DNA of 64,000 bases, taken from contig NZ_CANLSU010000004.1 in the NCBI RefSeq assembly GCF_947493875.1, forward strand, positions 1-64,000, read 5' to 3'. Origin of the DNA: an uncultured Marinococcus sp. (GTDB lineage Bacteria; Bacillota; Bacilli; Bacillales; Marinococcaceae). The notes beneath the pieces are model-generated. The model did no database searches. It was not told the DNA's origin and was given only the letters and a program-made list of their open reading frames with translations. Within the stretch, counting starts at the first letter, position 1. Each line of letters begins with the position of its first letter. The translations under genes were made by a program, and so were the position numbers. Of this stretch, positions 10,101 through 17,754 are shown in pieces.

Positions 10101-10218
10101 CCGTTTGTTCCTCCACCGTTTGAAAACGCTCGATCGACTGCTTTCCGGTATATCGGAACTGCTTTAATTCGCTTATCCGCTGTGCTAATTTTTCTTCTGT
10201 CCAAAACATGGTTCTCAT
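7102..10218 (-). CDS. GH38 alpha-mannosidase
   Basis: This 1038-residue protein has the GH38 zinc site GHTHIDVAWLW (His249, Asp253), the nucleophile region YLWLPDVFGYSW (Asp near 364), a middle three-helix region and a long C-terminal beta domain. There is no signal peptide, so it is a cytoplasmic enzyme that removes alpha-mannosyl residues from imported oligosaccharides. It lies 21 bp downstream of the ABC permease gene and is the last gene of the operon. The substrate linkage cannot be decided from sequence. Confidence 0.92.
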   Translation of the reverse strand: MRTMFWTEEKLAQRISELKQFRYTGKQSIERFQTVEEQTGEKIIQAMPKQETTEMNIGDRWEGRDRYLWLKAEVELPGEWQGERVVGVFDFGKTGGGHNSGFESLLYVNGEPLQAVDGNHKEVFFPERLIGQKITLEFRLWSGLEGIKGNREIQEHRLQTAFISCLHEPADDLYYTAEAALETVAVLDGRDAKRALLLQALDRAFQQIDWRVPGNGAFYESVEEANDKLHNDLEPLQEEHPLTVRAVGHTHIDVAWLWRLKHTREKAGRSFSTVLKLMEQYPEYQFLQTQPQLYEYIKDDYPEIYEQIKQRIAEGRWEAGGAMWLEADCNIPSGESLSRQLLYGQRFLEQELGVERCRYLWLPDVFGYSWALPQILKQAGIDTFITTKISWNQYNRMPHDTFTWRGIDGTEIAAHFITTPDGSNKYTYNGEIEAESIQGIWDQYRDRSFNNELLLSYGYGDGGGGVNRDMLEKIRRFDEMPGLPNVKTGRVDEYLDGLHERIEQTDQYVHTWDGELYLEYHRGTYTSQAYNKKMNRTAEQRYRRAEWLDTLAYLQNGSWHKDRQERLQKGWKIILRNQFHDIIPGSSIREVYEDSTKEYAKALELVEANEQEAKTELLKHEHAGEAQTIFNPASHSRGALVQVPDAEKSWTDHTGEQLDVQTAESGEVLVHVPDLPALGYKVIYSAGAAQKREGTPFQYDNHRLETPFYTIDFNEHGQLVSVYDKESRREALAGPANVLEVFEDKPLAFDAWDIDIFYKEKQYTVSDLKAIRLIENGPLRAAIELEWSYQSSAIYQRVIVYSRSRRIDFETTVDWHEHQQLLKAAFPVQIRATEATYDIQYGNVTRPTHWNTSWDMAMFETVGHQWADLSERDYGVSLLNDCKYGYDIKDNVMKLTLLKSAIAPDPTQDQGEHVFTYSLFPHQGDWFEGGTVQEATELNVPAESASGGMEAQEYSFLQPDAANITVDAVKQAEDDEGIIVRLHEHGGVRGEVTLTSAHSFSSCMECNLLEEPEKMLAAGSSLTLHFKPYELKTIKLTI

Positions 10219-10239
10219 CCTCTCTGAAGTAAATCCCTG

Positions 10240-11085
10240 CTATCCTTTAACAGCTCCGCTTGTCAATGCTCCGACAATGTAGCGCTGAAGCAGGACGAAT
10301 AAAATGACTACTGGAATAATGGACATAATGCTTCCTGCAGCTAGCAGGTGGGTCGTAATCTGGGTCTGGGTGGACTGGAGATTCACCACGCCGACCGAGA
10401 CCGGGTACAGCGACGCATCATCAATCAGAATGAATGGAATGACAAACTGCGACCAGCTCTGCACGGCGACAATAATCACTACGGAAACGATACCTGGCAT
10501 GCTGACCGGAAACAGGACCCGGCTCAGCATCTGCCATTTGTTGCACCCGTCAATAATTGCCGCCTCATCCATATCCACCGGGACGGTATCAATGTAGTTT
10601 TTCAAAAACCACGTGGTAAACGGAAGCACGACGGCGACGTATACGAGCACGACCAGCCACAGCTGGTTCAAAAGCCCCCAGCTTGCAAACAGCCGGTACA
10701 ATGGGATGGTGATAACTACTGCTGAAATCATCTGTGTCATTAACACAGCGACCATCAGCTGATTTTTAAACTTCATCCGGTACCTTGATAAGGCAAACGC
10801 TGCCGGTACTGCGATGATCAGTGTCAGTATTACCGTTGAAGCTACAATCCGAAACGAATTCCACAAATATTGCAGCACCGGGGCTGTATCAAGCACCTCC
10901 CGGTAGTTCCCGATCGCAAAGCTTGTCGGGATGATACTTGGAGGCACCTGCAGTACCTCAAACCTTGTCTGCAGGGACAGGGAAAGCACCCAGAGAAGCG
11001 GGAATAGAAAGCTGAGGACGACAAGCACGTAGCTTGTATACAGCCCGATTCTTATCCACCGCTGTTTTTTCGCACCTACCATCAT
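10240..11085 (-). CDS. Carbohydrate ABC transporter permease, MalG type
   Basis: A 281-residue, six-segment membrane protein with the binding-protein-dependent transport signature around residues 185-205 (DEAAIIDGCNKWQMLSRVLFP), the EAA loop that contacts the ATPase. It begins ATGATG directly after the stop codon of the MalF-type gene with GGGGGAAGAA as ribosome site, so the two are translationally coupled. It works with the preceding permease and lipoprotein to import a sugar; the cluster has no ATPase gene. Confidence 0.9.
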   Translation of the reverse strand: MMVGAKKQRWIRIGLYTSYVLVVLSFLFPLLWVLSLSLQTRFEVLQVPPSIIPTSFAIGNYREVLDTAPVLQYLWNSFRIVASTVILTLIIAVPAAFALSRYRMKFKNQLMVAVLMTQMISAVVITIPLYRLFASWGLLNQLWLVVLVYVAVVLPFTTWFLKNYIDTVPVDMDEAAIIDGCNKWQMLSRVLFPVSMPGIVSVVIIVAVQSWSQFVIPFILIDDASLYPVSVGVVNLQSTQTQITTHLLAAGSIMSIIPVVILFVLLQRYIVGALTSGAVKG

Positions 11086-12021
11086 TTATTCTTCCCCCCT
11101 TCGGCCGAGTACCTTTAAGTACACAAGCGTCATTACTACGTTCACAACCAGCAGTACTACGGCGGTCGCGGCACCTTCTCCGAGATTAAACTCCCTGAAA
11201 ATAGCTGTGTAGATACTTAAAGCGATAACTTCTGTGCTGTTACCCGGCCCGCCGCCTGTGAGGGCCATCACCATATCGAACGTGTTGAAGGTATCAATCG
11301 AAATAATGATGAGGTTGACCAGGATAATAGGGGCAATCGCTGGGAGAATAACATTTTTCATACGCTGCAGCGCACTTGCCCCGTCGATGACCGCTGCTTC
11401 CAGCACATCCTTTGAAACCGTTTTCAAACCTGCATACATTAAGATCATGCTGAACGCAGTGCCCCGCCATATATTTGCAAGCGTCACGGACAACAGCGCC
11501 ATGGTCGGGTCGGAGAGAAAGGAAACGGGCCCGAGGCCGACGGTGCTCAGGGCATAATTGATAATGCCTGCGTCTGTTTCGTTATACAGCATGCCCCAGA
11601 TTACCCCGATCACGACGCCCGGAATGGCCCAGGCAACGAGGACAGAGGTACGCACGATAACCGTTCCCCGCAGGTTCATTTTTTCGCCCTGCACAATGAG
11701 AAGCGCAACGATAAAACCGGCAAAGAGCTGAAAAACAACGCTGAAAAACACGAAGAATGCCGTCGTTCCGATCATTGGGAAAAAACCCGGAAGCGTAAAC
11801 ATGCGAAGGTATGATTCCAGCGTATAGTCGTACCCCACCTGAATCATATTTGCATCAGTGAAGCTCAGCCGCACTATCTGGAGAATCGGATAAAGAAACA
11901 CTGCAGCGAGCACCAGCAAGAGAGGGATTAACCAGGGATACGGAGTGTCCCATATTTTTTTTCTCGGCCTCCGTTTTTGCTCCGTTTGCTGAGGGGGAAA
12001 CGCTTTGTCGTATGTGCTCAT
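11086..12021 (-). CDS. Carbohydrate ABC transporter permease, MalF type
   Basis: A 311-residue membrane protein with a charged cytoplasmic N-terminus, about six membrane segments and an EAA loop (LEAAVIDGASALQRMKNVILP). It overlaps the binding-protein gene by 4 nt (12018-12021), a typical coupled arrangement. It forms the heterodimeric channel with the MalG-type subunit. Confidence 0.9.
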   Translation of the reverse strand: MSTYDKAFPPQQTEQKRRPRKKIWDTPYPWLIPLLLVLAAVFLYPILQIVRLSFTDANMIQVGYDYTLESYLRMFTLPGFFPMIGTTAFFVFFSVVFQLFAGFIVALLIVQGEKMNLRGTVIVRTSVLVAWAIPGVVIGVIWGMLYNETDAGIINYALSTVGLGPVSFLSDPTMALLSVTLANIWRGTAFSMILMYAGLKTVSKDVLEAAVIDGASALQRMKNVILPAIAPIILVNLIIISIDTFNTFDMVMALTGGGPGNSTEVIALSIYTAIFREFNLGEGAATAVVLLVVNVVMTLVYLKVLGRRGEE

Positions 12022-13322
12022 TCGCTCTCACCGCTTTCTCCAAAGGTAACAATCTCCCATGCATCATCGACCGCCTGTTCCGGCTCCTTGCTTCCGGATA
12101 TTACCTGGGAAATAGCCGTTTGCAGCTGTACCGAAATTTCGTTATATTTTGAGGCTCCTGGGCGGGCTTCGGCCTCTGTTTCCAGAGATGTCAGAAACTC
12201 GTCATTGAAAGCGCCCGGATTGTAGGAATCAGATTCATATACCGACTCCCGGGCCGGCAGCGATCCCTGAATCGAGGTGAATTCACCCATTCCCTCTTCG
12301 CTGATAAAGGAATCCACAAGGAAATCAAAGGCGGCCTCCTGCTTTTTTGGATCCTCCGCAAAAATACCCCAAGCCCAGCCGCCGGCGCTTGATACGGTCG
12401 GATCATTTTCCTCAATAGTCGGGAGGGAAGCTACTTCCCAGTTCTCAAAATCATCGCCAAGTATCTCCTCTATCGTGGCTGCCTGCCAGCTTCCACCTAA
12501 AAACATGGCCGTATCGCCGGCAGCAACTTCCCCGTTTGCATCATTTTCCTGTCCAGAGCTTGCCATGCGTTTGGAAACCGCTCCTTCCTCCTGGGCCCGG
12601 TCAAGCGTTTCAAACGTACGGATCATGGCCTCCCGGTTCTTTCCTTCGCCAAACGTCGGGTTGCCTTCCTCGTCCACCAGCTCGCCGCCCTGCGACCAGA
12701 ACAACGGCCATAACGACGTCACCGAGGTGCCTTCTCCAATTCCCAGTGGAAGCACAAGTCCTTCATAGCCTTCTTTTTGTACTTCATTGGATACTTCAAT
12801 GACTTCTTCCCAGGTCGATGGAGGTTCTTCAATGATTTCCTTGTTATAATAAAGCATTCTCGTATCTGTGCTCATATACAGGCCGTAAATCTTTCCATCA
12901 TCGCCCCGCAGCACCTTTTCCGCAAAGGGAAGGTAATCATCCGGATCGATGCCGCGCTCTTCCATCAGCTCATCCAGGGGCTGCAGGTATTCCTTGTAAC
13001 GATCCAGCATATAACCATCAATCGCAGCCATATCCGGGGCCCGGCCGGTATTTGCCTGTTCAAGCAGCCTGGCCATTGCTTCATCAATGTTGCTCGATTG
13101 AAGACTTATTTGAATATCCATATCCGGATGCTCTTTTTCAAACGACTGAATGTTTCCTGAAATATACTCTGAAGTTGCGGCTGATGGGGCTTCAGGTGAA
13201 TACCCTGCTGTCGTATACCAGGTGAGCGTTTCTTTCTCTTCAGCGCTGGGGTTTTCGCTGCTGCAGCCAGTCATACCTGCTATTACCAGCATAGACATTC
13301 CGATTGGTATTGTTTTTTTCAT
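12018..13322 (-). CDS. Sugar-binding lipoprotein of an ABC importer (family 1 solute-binding protein)
   Basis: The N-terminus MKKTIPIGMSMLVIAGMTGC is a lipoprotein signal with the lipid-attachment Cys at residue 20. An acidic linker and a type 1 periplasmic-binding fold follow (434 residues). It captures a saccharide outside the membrane for the two downstream permeases. The mannosidase in the same operon suggests a mannose-containing oligosaccharide, which is inference. GGAGG lies 9 nt before ATG. The upstream gap contains a palindrome shared with the ROK regulator promoter. Confidence 0.9.
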   Translation of the reverse strand: MKKTIPIGMSMLVIAGMTGCSSENPSAEEKETLTWYTTAGYSPEAPSAATSEYISGNIQSFEKEHPDMDIQISLQSSNIDEAMARLLEQANTGRAPDMAAIDGYMLDRYKEYLQPLDELMEERGIDPDDYLPFAEKVLRGDDGKIYGLYMSTDTRMLYYNKEIIEEPPSTWEEVIEVSNEVQKEGYEGLVLPLGIGEGTSVTSLWPLFWSQGGELVDEEGNPTFGEGKNREAMIRTFETLDRAQEEGAVSKRMASSGQENDANGEVAAGDTAMFLGGSWQAATIEEILGDDFENWEVASLPTIEENDPTVSSAGGWAWGIFAEDPKKQEAAFDFLVDSFISEEGMGEFTSIQGSLPARESVYESDSYNPGAFNDEFLTSLETEAEARPGASKYNEISVQLQTAISQVISGSKEPEQAVDDAWEIVTFGESGESE

Positions 13323-13361
13323 GAGGCTCTGCCTCCGATCTGCAGTATTTTGTAGACCTTC

Positions 13362-13386
13362 ACTTCTTAAAACAATTTTAATAAGT
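13362..13386. promoter_or_regulatory. Probable ROK-regulator operator, copy 1 (transporter operon)
   Basis: This is a 25-bp palindrome with left part ACTTCTTAAAAC and right part TTTTAATAAGT. On the minus strand it holds TTGTTT, which is 17 bp before CAAAAT, so the operator would cover the -35 of the binding-protein promoter. A near-identical palindrome occurs at 14594-14618. Confidence 0.7.
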
Positions 13387-13410
13387 CTCTAAAAGCTAAA
13401 GGCTGCAAAA

Positions 13411-14580
13411 CTAGTGCAGCATTCGCTTTAAGATCAGTGAAGCGGCACCCATTGCTTCCGCTTCCCAGCCAAATGTTGAGGACATAAATTTCATCGCATT
13501 TGCCGTTTCAGGATAAACGCATTCTTTTACAATTTTTTCTGCTTCCTTAGCAAATTCAGGTACAGCCGTGATTAATCTTCCGCCAATCACAACCAGCTCC
13601 GGATTTAAAAAATTGACCTTGTCTGCAATGGCACAGCCGACGTCCTCCATGCTTTCCTGGATAATTTCCCGGGCCAGCGAGTCTCCTTCCGCGTAGCAGT
13701 CAATGAATTGGTCTATGGAATGTAAATGTTGAGGCAGTGATGTTGCTTCGCCTTGATGTATTCGTTCCCTGGCTTCTTTCATAATTGGAAGAATGGAGTA
13801 TAATGCTTTGCCGGTAGCGTTATTTTTCGGACGAAGCCGGCTGCTGTCAAATCCTACTTCTCCTGCCAGGTGAGTAGCCCCGCGAAAGAGCTGGCCGTTT
13901 ATAATGTAGCTGCTGCCTATCCCGAAATCGATCATAAAATAAAGAACATTTTCCGCTTCCCGTGCCCGGCCATAATGCCATTCACCTAGAAGCATACAGT
14001 TCGCATCCTTTTCGAGGCTGACAGCAGTTTCAAAAGCTGCTTCAAATAAAGAAACAATCTGGACGCTTCGCCATAAAGGCAGGTGAGGCGGCGATAAAAT
14101 AATACCTTCTGATGCGTTAATCGGCCCTGGCGAGCTTATTCCTATGCCCGCCATTTCCTTCAATTGAAATAGCGGCGCCTCTGTAATTTGTTTCAGTTCA
14201 TATATCACTCTCCCTATTACCGTTTCAGGCTCTTCCGTCAGAGAAAAGGATTCTGTCTCCCGGTAAATTATCTCCCCCTTTAACGTAGTAATAACAAGCA
14301 CGACCTCTTCAACCGAAATACTCACGCCAACCAGGTAGTGCCATTCGCCGTCCAATGTGTACAGTGTTGGTTTTCTTCCTCCGTTAGACAGCGCCTGTCC
14401 TGCTTCCTGAAGAAGTCGTGCTTTTTCCAGATCAACCAGAATATTTCCTACGGAGGCCACTGTTAAGCCTGTCGTTTTAGCCATTTCCTGCTGGGTCATC
14501 GGCTCTTCACTGCGGTGCAGCAATTCAAATATACGCCGTCGGTTTGCTGTTTTTAACATATTTGCGTTCGTTACCGTCAT
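13411..14580 (-). CDS. ROK-family transcriptional repressor (XylR/NagC type)
   Basis: Residues 1-70 form a winged HTH (TQQEMAKTTGLTVASVGNIL). A ROK sugar-kinase-like domain follows with GIGISSPGPIN, EKDANCMLLGEWHYG and DFGIGSSYIINGQ. ROK regulators bind a sugar and leave DNA. ATG at 14580 is preferred over the GTG at 14589 because AGGTGG lies 5 nt before it. The gene stands directly upstream of the ABC-mannosidase operon, and both promoters carry the same 25-bp palindrome, so it probably represses itself and the operon. Confidence 0.88.
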   Translation of the reverse strand: MTVTNANMLKTANRRRIFELLHRSEEPMTQQEMAKTTGLTVASVGNILVDLEKARLLQEAGQALSNGGRKPTLYTLDGEWHYLVGVSISVEEVVLVITTLKGEIIYRETESFSLTEEPETVIGRVIYELKQITEAPLFQLKEMAGIGISSPGPINASEGIILSPPHLPLWRSVQIVSLFEAAFETAVSLEKDANCMLLGEWHYGRAREAENVLYFMIDFGIGSSYIINGQLFRGATHLAGEVGFDSSRLRPKNNATGKALYSILPIMKEARERIHQGEATSLPQHLHSIDQFIDCYAEGDSLAREIIQESMEDVGCAIADKVNFLNPELVVIGGRLITAVPEFAKEAEKIVKECVYPETANAMKFMSSTFGWEAEAMGAASLILKRMLH

Positions 14581-14593
14581 GATAGCCACCTAT

Positions 14594-14618
14594 ACTTTTT
14601 AAAATTGTTTTAATAAGT
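14594..14618. promoter_or_regulatory. Probable ROK-regulator operator, copy 2 (own promoter)
   Basis: A 25-bp palindrome (ACTTTTTAAAAT and GTTTTAATAAGT halves), matching the site at 13362-13386 read on the opposite strand at almost every position. It lies 14 bp before the ROK start codon, which implies autoregulation. Confidence 0.7.
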
Positions 14619-14625
14619 AACTAAA

Positions 14626-14639
14626 TGTTAACGCTTTCA
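14626..14639. promoter_or_regulatory. CcpA-type cre site upstream of the ROK gene
   Basis: TGTTAACGCTTTCA differs from the cre consensus TGWAANCGNTNWCA at one position. Its place upstream of the sugar-operon regulator fits carbon catabolite repression. Prediction by motif only. Confidence 0.55.
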
Positions 14640-14714
14640 TTTAAGAAAGTCAACATTTTCTTTTTTGATATGACTCTATTACAATAAACTCATCTGAACC
14701 ATTGGAGTGATTAT

Positions 14715-15611
14715 ATGGACTACCGCCAGCTCGTCTATTTCATGGAGGCTGCCCGGCTTGAAAGCATCACACGCGCCGCCGAACACCTGTATGTTACCCA
14801 GCCCACTATCAGCAAGATGCTGCGACAGCTCGAAGAGGAATGGGGGGTAACACTGTTTGACCGCTCGCGTAAAAAGCTGACCCTCACTGATGCTGGTGCT
14901 GTCATGCTTGAGCAGGCCAAAAAAATACGGCACGCCTACCACGGGCTTGAGCATGAGCTTGATGCCCTGCGCGGCTTGAAGCGGGGACAGCTACGTATCG
15001 GCCTGCCGCCGATCTTAAGCTCCTCCTTTTTCACGCAGGTGATCGCGCCTTTTCACGAAAAGTATCCGGAAATCACTCTGCACCTTGAAGAAAATGGATC
15101 GAAAAAAATAGAAGAAGCCCTGCTGCACGGCGATCTCGACGTTGGCGCCGTGGTCCTCCCGACAGAGGAGTCGCTTTTTCATACGCACCCGTTTGTCGAC
15201 GAACCACTCCAGGTCGTGCTCCCTGCCAGCCACAAGCTTGCGGCTCAGCCGTCTGTGAGTCTTGCCGGGCTCAGCCAGGAGCGCTTTCTGCTGTTCAATC
15301 AGGATTTTTCCCTCCGCCAGCAGATTATTACCGCCTGCCGGGATATCGGATTTATGCCCAATATTCTCTCAGAAAGCTCACAGTGGGACTTTATTGAGAA
15401 AATGGTTGCAAGCGGTCTCGGCATTACCCTCCTTCCTGAAAGCATCTGCCGGGAGCTTGGCGGCGAGGTCGTTATCCGCCCGCTTGCCGGAGAGGCGCTC
15501 CGCTGGAGGCTCGGCCTCATCTGGCACCGCGAGCACTACCTTTCGTTTATCGCTAAAGAGTGGCTCGATTTTTCCATTCCGGTGCTTTCCCAAATGAAGC
15601 AGGGCGATTAA
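14715..15611 (+). CDS. LysR-family transcriptional regulator
   Basis: A 298-residue LysR protein: N-terminal HTH (SITRAAEHLYVTQPTISKMLRQLEE, residues 16-40) and a two-lobed effector domain from about residue 90. ATG follows GGAGTGATTAT. It is divergent from the ROK gene with a 134-bp gap. No metabolic partner is obvious: the next gene downstream is a thioesterase about 100 bp away. It resembles the CidR/AlsR/CynR group, but the effector cannot be predicted. Confidence 0.88.
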   Translation: MDYRQLVYFMEAARLESITRAAEHLYVTQPTISKMLRQLEEEWGVTLFDRSRKKLTLTDAGAVMLEQAKKIRHAYHGLEHELDALRGLKRGQLRIGLPPILSSSFFTQVIAPFHEKYPEITLHLEENGSKKIEEALLHGDLDVGAVVLPTEESLFHTHPFVDEPLQVVLPASHKLAAQPSVSLAGLSQERFLLFNQDFSLRQQIITACRDIGFMPNILSESSQWDFIEKMVASGLGITLLPESICRELGGEVVIRPLAGEALRWRLGLIWHREHYLSFIAKEWLDFSIPVLSQMKQGD

Positions 15612-15710
15612 TGTATTTATCATAGACACTAGTTATGATAATTATATTAACCATTCATTTTCATTATGATTATGTGTGGAGTATCCTTATAAATGAAAGG
15701 AGACTTCACT

Positions 15711-16262
15711 ATGCAGGCACGGAAAATGCGTGAAAGCCGTATCGTCAACACTGACCAGGTACTGCTGAACGATTTAAATAACTATAATTCCCTTTTTGGC
15801 GGCGTTTTGATGAAAAAGCTTGACAGCTGCGCCACGCTGTCGGCCCGCCGGCATTCCCGCGCGAAGGAATGCGTTACCGCTTCAACTGATTCCATCGATT
15901 TTCTCTGTTCAATTTTCCAGACGGATTCGGTCTGTATTGAATCATTTGTGTCCTACACTGGCACAAGCTCGATGGAGATTTTCTGCAAGGTTATCGCTGA
16001 AGACATGATGAGTGGGGAACGCCGCATTGCTGCTACGGCCTTTTTAACCTTTGTTGCTCTTGGCGACCACGGCAAACCAGTACCGGTACCAGGGATCATC
16101 CCGGAAACCGATGAAGAAAAAACCCTGTTTGAAACTGGCAAAGACCGCGAAATTGACCGTAAGCACCACCGGCAGAAAAGCAAGGAGCTTGCGAAATTCA
16201 TTACACTGGAAAAACCATGGGATGAACACGAGGGGGTCACGCAGTATGATCACATTAACTAG
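15711..16262 (+). CDS. Acyl-CoA thioesterase, hotdog fold (YkhA type)
   Basis: A 183-residue single hotdog domain with the family features DLNNYNSLFGGVLMKKLD and the region FLCSIFQTDSVCIESFVSYTG. These enzymes hydrolyse acyl-CoA to free acid and CoA. ATG at 15711 is chosen since GAAAGGAGA lies 8 nt upstream; the ATG at 15693 would put that site inside the gene. The C-terminal tail is charged. The end overlaps the next small gene by 17 nt. Confidence 0.85.
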   Translation: MQARKMRESRIVNTDQVLLNDLNNYNSLFGGVLMKKLDSCATLSARRHSRAKECVTASTDSIDFLCSIFQTDSVCIESFVSYTGTSSMEIFCKVIAEDMMSGERRIAATAFLTFVALGDHGKPVPVPGIIPETDEEKTLFETGKDREIDRKHHRQKSKELAKFITLEKPWDEHEGVTQYDHIN

Positions 16263-16611
16263 TATTCAAACGCTCCGGAGCGTAGATGAAGAACGCATCT
16301 CATTAAGGCAGAACAATGAAGAGCTGTATACGCTTTGGACCCATGCGGTCCAGCTGACCCGTAAGCTGCAGCTCCGCTATCAAAGCCTTTGCTCGCTGCT
16401 TCAGCCGGCAGGAGCAATGCCGTCTGACGTCGAGGCCCTGCCGGATTCTGTACGCCGCCTTTATATCGAGGAGGTTCAGAAGCTGCGCAGACAGACAGAT
16501 GATAAGCAGCTGCAGCATTTTGTTCAGACACTTTCCCCTGAAGAGCAGGAAGCCTTCTGTGCGATGACGGCCGGTGCTACCCCGGAATCCATTAAAGGGC
16601 TGAAAAAATAA
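16246..16611 (+). CDS. Hypothetical 121-residue helical protein
   Basis: I recognise no family. The protein is charged and probably all-helical, with heptad-like leucines (ELYTLWTHAVQLTRKLQL). ATG at 16246 has GAGGGGG about 9 nt upstream and overlaps the thioesterase gene by 17 nt, so translation is probably coupled. The same frame is open further upstream inside the thioesterase gene, but that part looks like an overlap artefact. No signal peptide or membrane segment. Confidence 0.6.
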   Translation: MITLTSIQTLRSVDEERISLRQNNEELYTLWTHAVQLTRKLQLRYQSLCSLLQPAGAMPSDVEALPDSVRRLYIEEVQKLRRQTDDKQLQHFVQTLSPEEQEAFCAMTAGATPESIKGLKK

Positions 16612-16618
16612 CGAAACG

Positions 16619-16651
16619 AATCCAGGCAATTATATTGTCTGGATTTTTTTG
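16619..16651 (+). terminator. Rho-independent terminator after the thioesterase unit
   Basis: AATCCAGGCAA and TTGTCTGGATT form an 11-bp stem with one G-U pair, followed by TTTTTTTG. Confidence 0.85.
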
Positions 16652-16711
16652 TAACTTCCCTATCGTTTAGACGACTATCATTTGTAGCAAATATCATATA
16701 ATTACAGCCTA

Positions 16712-16740
16712 TTGTACTATTGCTGAATTAACTATAAAAT
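16712..16740 (+). promoter_or_regulatory. Sigma-A promoter of the LCP gene
   Basis: TTGTAC (-35), a 17-bp spacer and TAAAAT (-10) lie 44 bp before the start codon. Confidence 0.55.
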
Positions 16741-16783
16741 AAAGCATACTACATCATCAGGCAGACAGGGGAAATGAATACAT

Positions 16784-17716
16784 ATGAAAAAAGCATTGCT
16801 TATTATTGGCGGGCTGTTTCTGGCGCTCCTTATAGCCGTCGGCATTTACGCCTGGTATCTCTATGACTCCGTGGCAGATACCGCAGAAAATATTAACGAG
16901 GGGGAAGACCGCCAGAGCAACCTTCGCGACGCGGACGTAGACATGGATTCGAGCGAGCCGATTTCCATTCTGCTGATGGGCGTCGACGCCCGGAATGGAA
17001 GCACCTCGGGCCGGACCGACACCATGATTGTGGCGACCGTCAACCCGGAAACAGAATCAACCAAAATGGTAAGTATTCCAAGAGATACGTATACGGAAAT
17101 TATTGGCCGCGGGAACCAGGATAAAATCACGCACGCCTACGCATTTGGCGGCGCCGACATGGCCATGAACACGGTGGAAAACTTCCTGAACGTACCGATT
17201 GACTACTATGCTACCATCAACTTCGAAGGATTCGAGGACATCGTGGACGCTGTTGGCGGTGTTACGGTGGAGAACGATTTTGCTTTCAGCGATAATGGAT
17301 ATGATTTCCCAGAAGGCGAAATTGAAATGGACGGAGAAAAAGCACTTACCTACGTGCGCATGAGAAAAGAGGATCCGCGCGGGGACCTTGGCCGTAACGA
17401 ACGTCAGCGTCAGGTTCTGGAAGCTGTCGCAAATAAAGGACAGAGCGTTACGTCCATTACGCGTATTGGTGACTACCTCGACGTCGTGGAGGAAAACGTG
17501 CGCACAAATATGACCTTCGAGGACATGAAGGATCTGCGCTCGAATTACTTCAGCGCCCGGAATGATATTGAAAACATTAACTTTGAAAACGGACAGGACC
17601 GTACCATTGACGGTATATATTATATGGAACAGGACCCGGCCGAAGTGCAGGAAATCTCAAGCATGCTCCGGGAACACCTCGAGCTTGAAGACGGCGAAGA
17701 AGCGCCCGCAGAATAA
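16784..17716 (+). CDS. LytR-CpsA-Psr (LCP) family wall-polymer ligase
   Basis: One N-terminal membrane anchor (residues 4-27) precedes an extracellular LCP domain with ILLMGVDAR, RTDTMIVATVNP, SIPRDTY and GRNERQRQVLEA, including the Arg/Asp residues that bind the pyrophosphate lipid. LCP enzymes attach teichoic acids or other anionic polymers to peptidoglycan. The C-terminus is acidic (ELEDGEEAPAE), fitting a salt-adapted surface. It converges on the degenerate CpsB-like gene. Confidence 0.9.
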   Translation: MKKALLIIGGLFLALLIAVGIYAWYLYDSVADTAENINEGEDRQSNLRDADVDMDSSEPISILLMGVDARNGSTSGRTDTMIVATVNPETESTKMVSIPRDTYTEIIGRGNQDKITHAYAFGGADMAMNTVENFLNVPIDYYATINFEGFEDIVDAVGGVTVENDFAFSDNGYDFPEGEIEMDGEKALTYVRMRKEDPRGDLGRNERQRQVLEAVANKGQSVTSITRIGDYLDVVEENVRTNMTFEDMKDLRSNYFSARNDIENINFENGQDRTIDGIYYMEQDPAEVQEISSMLREHLELEDGEEAPAE

Positions 17717-17718
17717 CG

Positions 17719-17754
17719 AAAACGGTGCCCCTCAACCGAGGACACCGTTTTTTA
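17719..17754. terminator. Terminator between convergent LCP and CpsB-like genes
   Basis: AAAACGGTG pairs with CACCGTTTT around a GC-containing loop. On plus it is followed by TTTATT; on minus the hairpin overlaps the stop region of the neighbouring gene. Confidence 0.75.

Noticed and set aside
16051-16245. Upstream extension of the 121-residue gene inside the thioesterase gene
   Set aside because: The extra sequence is an out-of-frame reading of the thioesterase; the ATG at 16246 has its own ribosome site.
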